DNA of 64,000 bases, taken from positions 1-64,000 of the forward strand of contig CAISGR010000310.1 in assembly GCA_903884945.1 (NCBI GenBank). The letters are read 5' to 3'. Every line of letters begins with the position of its first letter. Within the stretch, counting starts at the first letter, position 1. Positions 34,483-43,813 of this stretch are shown piece after piece. Origin of the DNA: an uncultured bacterium. GTDB taxonomy: Bacteria; Pseudomonadota; Alphaproteobacteria; Sphingomonadales; Sphingomonadaceae. A program made the position numbers and the translations under genes. The notes beneath the pieces were generated by a model. That model saw nothing but the letters and a program-made list of their open reading frames with translations, was not told the origin of the DNA and made no database searches.

Positions 34483-34627
34483 GCGGCATCGGGAAGACCT
34501 GAAGCGCCGGGATCGCGGCATGGCGGTGCCGGCCGGCCTCCCCCCGGGCATGGCAGTGCGCCTGTTCGCCTCATTCCGGCGCCTTTCCCGCCTTGTCGGC
34601 GTGCGGTGCCGCGCTACGATCGCGGCC

Positions 34628-35467
34628 ATGAATCGCCTCCTCTGCGCCGTGCTGCCGTGCCTGCTCCTTGCCGCACCGGCGGCGGCGCAGGTCCATGGCC
34701 GCATCTATCCCGCGCCAAAGGCGCCGCTCGACCTGGCGGGGCTTCCCTCCGCCGCCACGCTCGATACGGTGCTGGCCGCCGACGGCCTGTCGCTCAGGGG
34801 AATCGAGATACCCCCGCGCGACGGCAAGCCGACCCTGCTCGTCTTTCACGGCAACGGCTCCAGCGCGAAGCGGTCGGTGCAATGGTTCGCCCCGCTGCTG
34901 GAGGAGGGCTATGGCATCGTCGCGGCGGAATATCGCGAATATAGCGGTAATCCGGGCAAGGCGAGCGAGGCCGGGCTCGCCGCCGATGCGGACGCCTTTT
35001 ACGGTCGCGCGCTCGCGCTCGCCGGCACCGGCCGGCTGATCGTGATCGGCCACAGCCTGGGCGGGGCCGTTGCGCTGGGGCTCGCCACCCGCCGGCATCT
35101 CGACGCGCTGGTCACCATCGGTGCCTTCACCCGGCTGCGCGCGATGGCACCCAAGCTCCTCCGCGCCGCCGTGCCCGATGAATATGACAATGAAGCGGCG
35201 ATCGCGAAGATCGACGAGCCATTCTTCCTGATCCAGGGCACCGCCGACGATACCGTGCCGTGGCAGCAGGGCGAGCAGCTCGCCAGGGTGGCGGATGCGG
35301 CGCACAAGCCCGGCGCGGCCTTCGTCATCAGGGATGCCGGCCATGCGCCCGACGGCGCCGTGCTGGCGATCATCCTGCGCGCAATCGTCGCCCGGCTCGA
35401 CGGGGCGGATGGGGTGGCCGGCGCCACCCTTCCGGAAGCCGTGCGGCTGATGCCGTTCGGCGGCTGA
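34628..35467 (+). CDS. Exported alpha/beta hydrolase
   Basis: A 279-residue serine hydrolase with a signal peptide (MNRLLCAVLPCLLLAAPAAA, then QVHG). The nucleophile elbow is VIGHSLGGAVAL, the acid is in IQGTADDTVPWQQ and the histidine in RDAGHAPDG, in the proper order. LVFHGNGSSAKRSVQWFAPL contains the oxyanion-hole HGNG motif, typical of the dienelactone hydrolase/BAAT-like and prolyl-oligopeptidase-like small hydrolases. The frame is open far upstream, but the signal peptide fixes the ATG at 34628. Substrate unknown. Confidence 0.88.
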   Translation: MNRLLCAVLPCLLLAAPAAAQVHGRIYPAPKAPLDLAGLPSAATLDTVLAADGLSLRGIEIPPRDGKPTLLVFHGNGSSAKRSVQWFAPLLEEGYGIVAAEYREYSGNPGKASEAGLAADADAFYGRALALAGTGRLIVIGHSLGGAVALGLATRRHLDALVTIGAFTRLRAMAPKLLRAAVPDEYDNEAAIAKIDEPFFLIQGTADDTVPWQQGEQLARVADAAHKPGAAFVIRDAGHAPDGAVLAIILRAIVARLDGADGVAGATLPEAVRLMPFGG

Positions 35468-35690
35468 CCGCGGGAACGTCGTTCCGCGGCGAAGGTCGGA
35501 ATCAGCTTGCGTAGCGGCGGCCTGCCCGGTGGTCACCTATCGCTTTCGCCGGGCCAGAGAGCGCCCGCCGCAACGGGCTGGTGCGTCATTTCTTCCCCAA
35601 CATCATCGGGGTTTCGGTCGACCATCCTATAATTACGAGGGTGATCGTCGGCGAGGCGCGCCGGCCCTGCTGCAAAGGTTCCCGCATTCC

Positions 35691-37187
35691 ATGTCCAACC
35701 CAGAAATCAGCACCCGCCTGGCCTTCATGGCCTTCAGCGACACGCAGCGTGCCAGGCTTGCCGGTCTCCAGCCCTTCGTCCGCAAGATCATCGGCCGCGC
35801 CCTCGATCGCTTCTATGCCCAGGCCCGGCTTACGCCCGCCACCAGCGCCTTCTTCCGGGACGACCGGCACATGGCCCAGGCCAAGGCGGCGCAGGAAGCG
35901 CACTGGCTGCGCATCGCCGGCGCCCGTTTCGACGAGGAATTCTATTCGAGCGTCCGGCGGGTCGGGTCAGTCCACGCCCGGATCGGCCTTGAGCCGCGCT
36001 GGTATATCGGCGCCTATGCGCTCGTGCTCGAAGACCTGCTCAAGGGCATTGCGCGGCAGCATTCGCCGCTGCGCCGCCTGTTGAGCCTGTTCCGGATCCC
36101 GAGCGCGCAGGAAGCGAGCATCGCGATCGTCAAGGCCGCGCTGCTCGACATGGACCTGTCGGTGTCGATCTATTTCGAGGAAGCGCAGGTCGAGCGTACT
36201 GCAGCGATCGATTCGCTCGCCGGCGCGCTTGCCACGCTCGCCGCGGGCGATCTGTCGATGGATCTGTCCGGGCTTCCGGCTTCCTTCGCGGCGCTCGAAG
36301 GCAATTACAACGAAGCGATCCGGAATCTCCGCGCGCTGATCGGCTCGGTCGCGCAAAGCGCGACGACGATCCGCGCCGGCGCCGGCGAGATCGCCCAGGC
36401 ATCCGAGGATCTTGCGCGCCGCACCGAAAGCAACGCCGCGAGCATCGAGCAGACCTCGGCGGCGATCGCGCAGATGGACGAGCGGCTCAAGGCCACCGCG
36501 GCGTCGGCCGGGCGCACGGTCGAGCGTGCCGACGAGGCGATCGAGGCAGTGGCCGGCGGTCGGTCGGTCACTGACGAGGCCGTCCAGGCGATGGGCCGCG
36601 TGGCGGAGAGCGCCAAGGGCATCGACAATGTCATCGAGGGGCTCGACAAGATCGCGTTCCAGACGCGCGTGCTGGCGATGAACGCCGCGGTCGAAGCGGG
36701 CCGTGCCGGCGAGGCGGGGCGCGGCTTCGCCGTGGTCGCCGATCTGGTGTCGGCGCTGGCGATGCGCGCCGAGGAAGAGGCTGGCCGCGCGCGCGATCAG
36801 CTTACCGCGACGCAGACCGATATCGGCGCGGCGGTCGGCATGGTCCACAAGGTCGATGGCGCGCTCACCAACATCTCCGGCAATGTCGGCGAAGTCCACA
36901 AGCTGCTGGCGGGCATGGCGAGCGACAACAAGGCGCAATCCTCGGCCGTCGGCGAGATCAGCAATGCGGTCGGCTTGATGGACCAGGCCACCCAGCAGAA
37001 CGCGGCGATGGTCGAGCAGACTTCGGCCGCCGCCCGCAACCTGTCGAACGAGGTGACCCTGCTCGCCGAGCAGGCCGGCCACTTCACGATCAGCGGCGAT
37101 CGCGCCGCGGCGGCGCGGACCACCCGGGCGCTGCCGCCTGCGACCATGGCCCGCGGCAGGAGCCAGGCCGCCCACGCGCTGCACTAG
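35691..37187 (+). CDS. Globin-coupled methyl-accepting chemotaxis protein (soluble aerosensor)
   Basis: A 498-residue chemoreceptor without membrane helices. Residues 1-165 are a protoglobin sensor: SVHARIGLEPRWYIGAYALV holds the proximal haem histidine (His95) and the IG.xPxWYIGAY motif of globin-coupled sensors, and a distal-side FYAQARLTPATSAFF precedes it. A HAMP-like linker (LATLAAGDLSMDLSGLPASF) leads to the signalling domain, whose tip reads IAFQTRVLAMNAAVEAGRAG then EAGRGFAVVADLVSALAMRA. This differs from the usual NLLALNAAVEAARAGE by several changes. It should sense O2, CO or NO and signal to CheA/CheW, which are not in this window. The ATG at 35691 is the first after the hydrolase with the sensor start directly following. 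Confidence 0.92.
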   Translation: MSNPEISTRLAFMAFSDTQRARLAGLQPFVRKIIGRALDRFYAQARLTPATSAFFRDDRHMAQAKAAQEAHWLRIAGARFDEEFYSSVRRVGSVHARIGLEPRWYIGAYALVLEDLLKGIARQHSPLRRLLSLFRIPSAQEASIAIVKAALLDMDLSVSIYFEEAQVERTAAIDSLAGALATLAAGDLSMDLSGLPASFAALEGNYNEAIRNLRALIGSVAQSATTIRAGAGEIAQASEDLARRTESNAASIEQTSAAIAQMDERLKATAASAGRTVERADEAIEAVAGGRSVTDEAVQAMGRVAESAKGIDNVIEGLDKIAFQTRVLAMNAAVEAGRAGEAGRGFAVVADLVSALAMRAEEEAGRARDQLTATQTDIGAAVGMVHKVDGALTNISGNVGEVHKLLAGMASDNKAQSSAVGEISNAVGLMDQATQQNAAMVEQTSAAARNLSNEVTLLAEQAGHFTISGDRAAAARTTRALPPATMARGRSQAAHALH

Positions 37188-37316
37188 GGCCAAGGCCCTT
37201 GTTGTGGCGGCCGCGCGACGGCACATGGCGCGCCCTTCCGCCGCCGCGTCCGGATCGCTAGGCTACCGCCGCCGCGCTCGTGGCGACCGCCTTTCCGAGG
37301 ATTCCGCCCGTTGGAC

Positions 37317-38576
37317 ATGCCGCCCCCGCTCGACCGCGCCGACCGTTCCGAATGGCGCCGGGGTTGGCGGTTCGTCGCGGCGGGGATGATCGGGATCGGG
37401 ACCGGGCCGGCGCTGTTCCAGAATATTTCCAGCCTGTTCACGCCCGGCATGATGGCCGATTTCGGCTGGAGCCGGGGGGAGATTTCCACCGCTGCCGGGC
37501 TCGGCCTTGCCGGCGCGCTGGCGGCACCGTTCATCGGGCGGCTGGCCGATCGCATCGGCGTGCGTGCCGTGATCGTCTCGGCCATGCTGCTGCTCGGCAT
37601 GGCCTATTGCGGCATGGCGCTGCTCGCTGGCGTGCTGTGGCAGTATCAGCTGCTGATGCTCTGCGTCGCGCTGTCGGTTCCCGGTACCAGCGCGCTGGTC
37701 CATGGCAAGCTGATCTCCGCCGTCTTCGTCCGCCATCGCGGGATCGCGCTTGGCGTGGCGACCTCGGGCCAGTCAGTGACGACGATCGCCGTGCCGCCGC
37801 TGCTGGCGCTGGTGATCGCCGCCTGGGGCTGGCGCGGCGGCTTCCTCGCGCTGGCGGCCGGCCTCGTCGCGGTCGCGCTGCCCGTCGTGCTGCTGCTCAT
37901 CCGCCGCCCGCCGGCCCGGCTGGTCCACCACGCGGCCGATCCCATCGAGGCCGCGCGCCCTGCGGGGCTGGACGGCGCGGCGGCGCGGCGCACGCGCTCC
38001 TTCTGGCTGCTCGCGGCGAGCGTCATGCTGGTCAACATGGCGACGGTCGGGCTGGTCACCCAGCTCGTGCCGTTCGGGATCGATCGCGGGCTGGCGGCGG
38101 CATGGGCGGCGCTGCTGCTCGCCAGCTACGGCACGTCGCAGATCTGCGGGCGGCTCGTGATCGGCCTGCTGGTCGATCGCTTCCGTCCCAGGACCGTGGC
38201 GGCCGGCGCCGCTGCCTTCTCGGCGATCGGCTTCGGCCTGTTGCAGCTGCCGGTGCCGGGCTTCGCGCTGCTGATGGCCGCGGTATTCATCGCGGGGATG
38301 ATGAGCGGGGCGGAGCATGACCTGCTGCCTTTTTTCGCCGCGCGCCTGTTCGGCCTGCGTGCCTATGGCGAAATCTATGGCAGCCTGTTGATGCTCTCGC
38401 TCTTCGGCACCGCGACCGGCATCATCGGCTTCGGCCGACTGCACGATGCGACCGGCGGCTATGGCGTCGCGCTCGCGCTTGCGTTCGTGGCGATGCTGCT
38501 GGCCAGCCTGGCGTTCCTCGTCCTGCGCGATGCCGTGCCGCCTTCGGGGGAAGGCATTGCACCGGCGACGGCCTGA
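37317..38576 (+). CDS. MFS transporter (monocarboxylate/oxalate-formate-like)
   Basis: A 419-residue major facilitator with about twelve hydrophobic helices. The A-motif-like loop between helices 2 and 3 reads FIGRLADRIGVRAVI, and in the second half RLVIGLLVDRFRPRTV. WSRGEISTAAGLGLAGALAA after helix 1 is common in the monocarboxylate/oxalate-formate branch. The first ATG is 37317; a TTG at 37311 has better spacing from GAGG and may be the true start. It is convergent with the amidohydrolase gene, with 9 nt between. Substrate unknown. Confidence 0.87.
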   Translation: MPPPLDRADRSEWRRGWRFVAAGMIGIGTGPALFQNISSLFTPGMMADFGWSRGEISTAAGLGLAGALAAPFIGRLADRIGVRAVIVSAMLLLGMAYCGMALLAGVLWQYQLLMLCVALSVPGTSALVHGKLISAVFVRHRGIALGVATSGQSVTTIAVPPLLALVIAAWGWRGGFLALAAGLVAVALPVVLLLIRRPPARLVHHAADPIEAARPAGLDGAAARRTRSFWLLAASVMLVNMATVGLVTQLVPFGIDRGLAAAWAALLLASYGTSQICGRLVIGLLVDRFRPRTVAAGAAAFSAIGFGLLQLPVPGFALLMAAVFIAGMMSGAEHDLLPFFAARLFGLRAYGEIYGSLLMLSLFGTATGIIGFGRLHDATGGYGVALALAFVAMLLASLAFLVLRDAVPPSGEGIAPATA

Positions 38577-38585
38577 TCGCGCCGC

Positions 38586-39845
38586 TCAGGGCGCCTTCAC
38601 CACTGCGCCGCCCTTGATCACCAGCACGACATTGCGCACCGCCCGCACGTCCCGGGTCGGATCGCCGCTGACCGCGACCAGGTCGGCGAGCAGCCCGGGC
38701 TTCACCGCGCCCAGCCTGGCGTCGAGCCGGAGCACGCGCGCATTGCCCGAGGTGGCGGCGATCAGCACCTGCGCCGCCGGCATCCCCGCCTGTTGCATCA
38801 GTTCCATCTCGCGGGCGTTCCGGCCATGGGTGAAGACGCCGACATCGCCGCCCATGCAGATCGGCACGCCCGCCGCGCGCGCCAGGCGGAAGGACTGGCG
38901 GCTCTCCTCCACCCCGGCCGGCGCTGGTTCTGCGCCGTTCCACCCGCGATAATGCGCCACGGCGTCCGACGCCGCGAGCGTCGGGCACAGCGCGATATGC
39001 TTCGCCGCCATCGCCCGGAAGATCTCGGCCGTGCCGCCATCGCCATGCTCGATCGTGTCGACGCCGGCGGCGATCGCGCGCCGCATCCCCTCGGCGGTCG
39101 TGGCATGGACCGCGACCTGCCGGCCGGCATCGTGCCCCGCCTCGGTCGCGGCGGTCAACTCGGCCTGGGACAGGGTCGCACGGCTCGGCTCGCCCGGGCC
39201 CCAGCGATAATCGGCATAAAGCTTCACCACATCGGCGCCGCCCGCGATCTGCTCGCGCGCCGCGCGCACGATCGCATCGACGCCGCTCGCCTCCTGCGCG
39301 CCCTGCGGGATCGCGACGCCGGGCTCGAAGCCCTTGGGGCCATAGGCGCCGAACGCGACGATCGCGCGCGTCGCGACGATCAGCCGCGGGCCGGGCACGA
39401 TCCCCTGGTCGATCGCCTTTTTCAGCCCGACATCGGCATAGCCGGCGCCCTCGGTGCCGAGATCGCGCTCGGTGGTGAAGCCGGCCATCAGCGTCGCGCG
39501 CGCCTGCGCCACCGCGCGGGCCGTGCGCAGCGCCAGCGGCTCGTGCAGCACCTGGTCGTCCCAGCTGGTCTCGTCATAGGGATGGAGGAACAGATGGCCG
39601 TGCCCCTCGATCATGCCCGGCATCAGCGTTTCGTCCGGCAGGTCGATCGTGCGGGCGCCGGCGGGCACGGCGAGGTGCGGCCCCACCGCGACGATCTTGT
39701 CGCCCCGGATCAGTACCTCCCAGCCGGGATGCGGCGCCGGGTCGACGCCGTCGAACAGCCGGGCCGGGCGCAGCAGGATCGCCTCTGGTTCCGCCGCCGC
39801 GAGCGGGGCGGCGATCAGCAGCATCACGCTCAACCACCACTTCAT
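38586..39845 (-). CDS. Exported amidohydrolase (imidazolonepropionase/prolidase-like)
   Basis: A 419-residue metal-dependent hydrolase with a signal peptide (MKWWLSVMLLIAAPLAAA). Metal ligands are His82 and His84 in GMIEGHGHLF, a probable carboxylated lysine in ADVVKLYADY, histidines in VAVHATTAEG and DTIEHGDGG, and a late aspartate in CMGGDVGVFTHG. ARVLRLDARLGAVKPGLLAD is the usual C-terminal amidohydrolase segment. The whole resembles secreted Xaa-Pro dipeptidase or arylamidase-type members. The ATG at 39845 is chosen because the signal peptide starts there. It is divergent from the penicillin-acylase-like gene, with 68 nt between. Confidence 0.9.
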   Translation of the reverse strand: MKWWLSVMLLIAAPLAAAEPEAILLRPARLFDGVDPAPHPGWEVLIRGDKIVAVGPHLAVPAGARTIDLPDETLMPGMIEGHGHLFLHPYDETSWDDQVLHEPLALRTARAVAQARATLMAGFTTERDLGTEGAGYADVGLKKAIDQGIVPGPRLIVATRAIVAFGAYGPKGFEPGVAIPQGAQEASGVDAIVRAAREQIAGGADVVKLYADYRWGPGEPSRATLSQAELTAATEAGHDAGRQVAVHATTAEGMRRAIAAGVDTIEHGDGGTAEIFRAMAAKHIALCPTLAASDAVAHYRGWNGAEPAPAGVEESRQSFRLARAAGVPICMGGDVGVFTHGRNAREMELMQQAGMPAAQVLIAATSGNARVLRLDARLGAVKPGLLADLVAVSGDPTRDVRAVRNVVLVIKGGAVVKAP

Positions 39846-39913
39846 GCGCCTTGCTCCCACTTCCTGCGCCACCCGGCTTGTCGCGGGCCCGCATGCCCGA
39901 TAGCCCTTGGTCC

Positions 39914-42106
39914 ATGGATAGACTCAAGCCTCGCCTGCGCAACCCGCTCCTCGTCGCGGCGTTGCTGATCCTTCCCGCAACCGCGCAGGCGGCGCCTGCC
40001 GGGATGGCGGCGTGGAAGGCGCAGGCAGCGCGCGTCACCATCACGCGCGACGACTGGGGCATCGCGCATGTCGTCGGCAAGTCCGATGCCGATGCGGTGT
40101 TCGGCGCGATCTATGCCCAGGCCGAGGACGATTTCGGGCGGATCGAGGCGAACTATCTGACGGCGCTCGGCCGCACCGCCGAGGCGGAAGGCGAGAAGGC
40201 GATCTGGGCCGATCTGCGCCAGCGCCTCTATGTCGATCCCGTCGTGCTGCAGCGGCAATATCGTGCAAGTCCCGCCTGGCTGCGCACGCTGATGCAGGCC
40301 TGGGCCGACGGGCTGAACTATTATCTGGCCACGCACCCGAATGTTCACCCCCGGGTGCTGACCCGGTTCGAGCCCTGGATGGCGCTGTCCTTCACGGAGG
40401 GCAGCATCGGCGGCGATATCGAGCGCATCTCGCTGTCCGAGCTGGAAAGCCTGTACGGCACCAGGCAGGTCGCGATGACCGACGAGGAAACCGGCCGCGT
40501 CCCGCGCGAGCCGCGTGGCTCGAACGGCATCGCCATTGCGCCGAAGAACACGGTCGATGGCCACGCCCTGCTGCTGATCAACCCGCACACCAGCTTCTAT
40601 TTCCGCGCCGAGCTGCAGATGACGAGCGGGGAGGGGCTCAACGCCTATGGCGCCTCCACCTGGGGGCAGTTCTTCATCTACCAGGGCTTCAATGCCAATG
40701 CCGGCTGGATGCACACCTCGTCGGGCGTCGACAATGTCGACGAGTTCGCCGAGAGCTTCGTGTGGCAGCCGGGCCGGCTGTCCTATCGCTATGGCGCCGC
40801 GCTGCGCCCGGTGACGCGCACGCTGGTCACCATCGCCTATCGCCGGCCGGACGGCACGCTGGGCACGCGCAGCTTCAGCACCTGGCGCACGCATCACGGG
40901 CCGATCGTCGCGAAGCGCGACGGCAAGTGGATCGCCGAAGCGCTGATGTGGCGGCCGATCGCCGCGCTCGAGCAGAGCTGGCTGCGTACCCGGGCGACCG
41001 ACCTCGCATCCTACCTGCAGGTCGCCGCGCGCCAGGCGAACAGCTCGAACGACACGCTCTTCGCCGACAGCAAGGGCGAGATCGCCTATCTCCACCCCCA
41101 GTTCGTGCCGATCCGCGACGACCGCTTCGATTATACCCGGGCGGTCGACGGCTCGGATCCCGCCACGGACTGGAAGGGCCTGCACACGATCGCCTCGCTG
41201 CCCAATGCGATCAATCCCGGCGTCGGCTGGGCCAGGAACACCAATGACTGGCCGTGGCAGGCGGCCGGCCCGGACAGCCCCAGGGCGAAGGACTATCCGC
41301 GCTACATGGACGAGATCGGCCCGAACGCGCGCGGCACCCATGCCGATCTGCTGCTGGCGGACCGGCACGATTTCACGCCCGAGCGGCTGCGCGCCGCTGC
41401 CTATGACAGCTATCTCCCGGCCTTTGCCGCGCTGGTCCCGCAGCTGGTCGCCGCATGGGAGGCGCTGCCGGCCAGCGACCCCCGCCGCGTGACGCTCGCC
41501 GCGCCGATCGCGCTGCTCAAGGGCTGGGATTATCGCTGGGCCGCCACCTCGGAGCCGACCACGCTCGCCGTCTTCTGGGGCGATGGCTTGTGGAAGGACG
41601 TCGGCGGCTTCGCCCGCGCCGAGCGGATGAACGTGCCCGACTATATCGCCGCGAAGGTGACGCCGGCGGCGAAGCTGGACGCGCTGGCCCGGGCGGTCGA
41701 TCGCCTCACGCGCGATTTCGGCGACTGGCGCGTTGCCTGGGGCAAGGTCAATCGCTTCCAGCGGCTCGACGATTCGATCGAGCCGCATTTCGACGACGCG
41801 AAACCCGGCATCGCCGTGCCCTTCACCTCGGCGCAATGGGGCTCGCTCGCATCGTTCGGGGCGAAGCCCTATCCGAACACGAAGGACTATTACGGCACCA
41901 GCGGCAACAGCTTCGTCGCGGTGGTCGAATTCGGCCCGCGCCTGCGCGCCTGGGCCGTGACGGCGGGCGGCGAGAGCGGCGATCCGGCTTCGCCGCATTT
42001 CAACGATCAGGCCCAGCGCTATGCTGATGGCAATCTGCGCCCGGTCTATTTCTACCCGCAGGATCTCAAGGGGCATGTCGAGCGGGCGTACCGGCCGGGC
42101 GATTGA
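39914..42106 (+). CDS. Penicillin acylase family N-terminal-nucleophile hydrolase
   Basis: A 730-residue preproenzyme of the Ntn family that includes penicillin, aculeacin and acyl-homoserine-lactone acylases. The signal peptide is NPLLVAALLILPATAQA. The alpha part begins ARVTITRDDWGIAHVVGKSD and contains DDFGRIEANYL. Ser203 in EPRGSNGIAIAPKNT would be the first residue of the beta subunit after self-cleavage and the nucleophile. LLINPHTSFY and WARNTNDWPWQAAGPDSPRA further on are family-typical. A periplasmic amide hydrolase; candidates for its substrate are N-acyl amino compounds including signals, but this cannot be decided. Start at 39914, alternative at 39893. Confidence 0.92.
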   Translation: MDRLKPRLRNPLLVAALLILPATAQAAPAGMAAWKAQAARVTITRDDWGIAHVVGKSDADAVFGAIYAQAEDDFGRIEANYLTALGRTAEAEGEKAIWADLRQRLYVDPVVLQRQYRASPAWLRTLMQAWADGLNYYLATHPNVHPRVLTRFEPWMALSFTEGSIGGDIERISLSELESLYGTRQVAMTDEETGRVPREPRGSNGIAIAPKNTVDGHALLLINPHTSFYFRAELQMTSGEGLNAYGASTWGQFFIYQGFNANAGWMHTSSGVDNVDEFAESFVWQPGRLSYRYGAALRPVTRTLVTIAYRRPDGTLGTRSFSTWRTHHGPIVAKRDGKWIAEALMWRPIAALEQSWLRTRATDLASYLQVAARQANSSNDTLFADSKGEIAYLHPQFVPIRDDRFDYTRAVDGSDPATDWKGLHTIASLPNAINPGVGWARNTNDWPWQAAGPDSPRAKDYPRYMDEIGPNARGTHADLLLADRHDFTPERLRAAAYDSYLPAFAALVPQLVAAWEALPASDPRRVTLAAPIALLKGWDYRWAATSEPTTLAVFWGDGLWKDVGGFARAERMNVPDYIAAKVTPAAKLDALARAVDRLTRDFGDWRVAWGKVNRFQRLDDSIEPHFDDAKPGIAVPFTSAQWGSLASFGAKPYPNTKDYYGTSGNSFVAVVEFGPRLRAWAVTAGGESGDPASPHFNDQAQRYADGNLRPVYFYPQDLKGHVERAYRPGD

Positions 42107-42238
42107 GCGCACCGGTTGCCGGCTCCACGACCCCGTTTTCTTCCGTTCACCGAAACCGATGCACAACCTGACCGAAGCGCCGGAACCGGCGCGCGCGGCT
42201 GGGGTTTGCCGAGTCTCGTTGATCATTGGGAGAATGCG

Positions 42239-42541
42239 ATGTCGCCGTCTGTAACGAAAATTGCCCCTGCGCTTGTGGTTCTGATTGGGGCAGTGGGCCT
42301 GGGTGGCTGCGCCACCAAAGGCTATGTGCGAGACCAGATCGCGCCGGTGAGCCAGCGCGTCGATGCGCTCGAGACCAGGCTGCAGGAAACCGACGGCACC
42401 GCCAAGTCGGCTCTGGCCCAGGCCCAGGCCGCCTCCGGTCAGGCCCAGAACAATGGCCAGCGTCTCGATCAGCTCAGCGCCCGCGTCGATGGCGTCGAGC
42501 AGCGAATGAAGGACAATCAGCGGAAGCGACCGCGCAATTGA
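42239..42541 (+). CDS. Small coiled-coil outer-membrane lipoprotein
   Basis: A 100-residue lipoprotein. The ATG at 42239 has TGGGAGAA just upstream. The signal KIAPALVVLIGAVGLGGC ends in the lipobox LGGC, so Cys24 becomes the lipidated first residue. The mature part is a single hydrophilic helix with heptad-like spacing of Val, Leu and Ala (APVSQRVDALETRLQETDG, then QRLDQLSARVDGVEQRMKD), like Lpp-type trimeric coiled coils, and ends in a basic tail (RKRPRN). It precedes the L,D-transpeptidase gene by 92 nt. Since L,D-transpeptidases attach lipoproteins to peptidoglycan in some bacteria, the pairing is suggestive, but no experimental inference can be made. Confidence 0.82.
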   Translation: MSPSVTKIAPALVVLIGAVGLGGCATKGYVRDQIAPVSQRVDALETRLQETDGTAKSALAQAQAASGQAQNNGQRLDQLSARVDGVEQRMKDNQRKRPRN

Positions 42542-42633
42542 CGCCGTACGCCAGCCAATGCTGAGCGAAGTGTGATTTCCCGCGTCGGCCCCGCCCGGGG
42601 GCGACGACCATATCCTGTCGAGCGCCACCAGCG

Positions 42634-43347
42634 ATGATCCCTATCCTTCTGGCGCTCGCGGGGCTTGCGCTGCCCGCTCCCATGCCTGCCCAGGCGAAGA
42701 GCGTGCATCGGGCAAAAGGCGTGCGGGCGTCGCGCCCGGCGCCGGCGCAACCGGCCCGCACGGAACCCGACGAACCGGCGATCCCCTCGGCGGCGGCTGT
42801 GCGCGTCGCCGATTGGGTCGCCGCGTCGCGCGACAATCGCACGCTGCCCTATATCATCATCGACAAGCAGAATGCGGCGCTCCGGCTGTTCGACGCGAAG
42901 GGCAAGCCGCTTGGCACGGCGCCGGTCCTGATCGGGGTCGCCGTGGGGGATGAGGCGACGCCCGGCATCGGCAGCAAGAACCTGGCGGAGATCGGCCCTG
43001 CGGAAAAGACGACGCCGGCGGGGCGCTTCCTCGCGAAATACGGATTGGCCGCCGGGCGGCAGAAGGTGCTCTGGGTCGATTACGCCACGTCGGTGGCGCT
43101 CCATCCGATCCCGCCTGGCGCCAGCAAGAAGGAGCGGCGGCGCCAGCGGATGCTCTCCCCCACGCCGGACGACAACCGTATCACCTTCGGGTGCATCAAC
43201 GTGCCCCTGGCTTTCTACAACCGGAGCGTGCAGCCGCTGTTCCGCAGGAAGGGCGGCTATGTCTACATCCTGCCCGACACCAGACCGATCGAGGATGTTT
43301 TCCCCGGCCTGCGGGCCCAGCCCTTCCTGAACGCCGGGGCGCGCTGA
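42634..43347 (+). CDS. L,D-transpeptidase family (YkuD-like) protein
   Basis: A 237-residue exported protein. MIPILLALAGLALPAPMPAQ is the signal peptide, followed by a Pro/Ala/Arg-rich linker. The catalytic domain has LPYIIIDKQNAALRLFDAKG, the histidine in VALHPIPPG and the catalytic cysteine in NRITFGCINVP (Cys187); the usual HGxx...SxGC(I/V) motif is thus present with TFGC in place of SHGC. KTTPAGRFLAKYG is another hallmark. It would form 3-3 peptidoglycan cross-links or attach proteins to the wall, although some members act as amidases. It lies directly after the small lipoprotein gene. Confidence 0.87.
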   Translation: MIPILLALAGLALPAPMPAQAKSVHRAKGVRASRPAPAQPARTEPDEPAIPSAAAVRVADWVAASRDNRTLPYIIIDKQNAALRLFDAKGKPLGTAPVLIGVAVGDEATPGIGSKNLAEIGPAEKTTPAGRFLAKYGLAAGRQKVLWVDYATSVALHPIPPGASKKERRRQRMLSPTPDDNRITFGCINVPLAFYNRSVQPLFRRKGGYVYILPDTRPIEDVFPGLRAQPFLNAGAR

Positions 43348-43813
43348 TCGCGGGACCGCGTATCGCCGTCCGATGGGCCGCGCCCGGCTGGTTCAAACCC
43401 GCAGGATCTTGGGGGCCAGTCATTCTCCAGATCCTTCCATATTGGTGGAGACTGCGCTTGACTCGGTGGATCGGCGTCCCGCACATTTTGTAACGGCGGC
43501 AGTATCTTATGCGGTACCGGCCCGTCGTGTTGGTCTGTTAACTCAAATGCACGGTATCGTGGATGTCGGGTCGCTGCTTCTGCTGCGATCAAGGGCTGTC
43601 GTCGGTTGCGGGGGATCGGAAAATGCTGGGGCGCGCACTTGCCGCGGACGGTGGTCCGATGGCCTTTCCAGCCGGCGGACTGGCCCTACTGCCGGTCGGT
43701 GAAGGGCGCCCCCTCCTGCGACACGTCCGAGACCGGTGTGGCTGCGAAGATCACAGCTTCTCCTCACGAATGGCGCGCGGACGATACCAATTCAGCTTCG
43801 GGGCAAGACCATC
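43348..43813 (+). other. 466-nt gap before the Calx-beta/RHS module
   Basis: I see no convincing gene here. Several short frames are open at the right end, but none has a ribosome site and protein-like composition. A TTGACT hexamer at 43458-43463 followed by the AT-rich ACATTTTGTAAC is a possible promoter for the module. Base composition is lower in GC than in the preceding gene, and the length suits a long 5' leader. Confidence 0.5.

Noticed and set aside
43380-43410. A tRNA T-loop-like GGTTCAAACCC sequence
   Set aside because: The flanking bases do not form the five-pair T stem and no acceptor, D or anticodon stem can be built around it.
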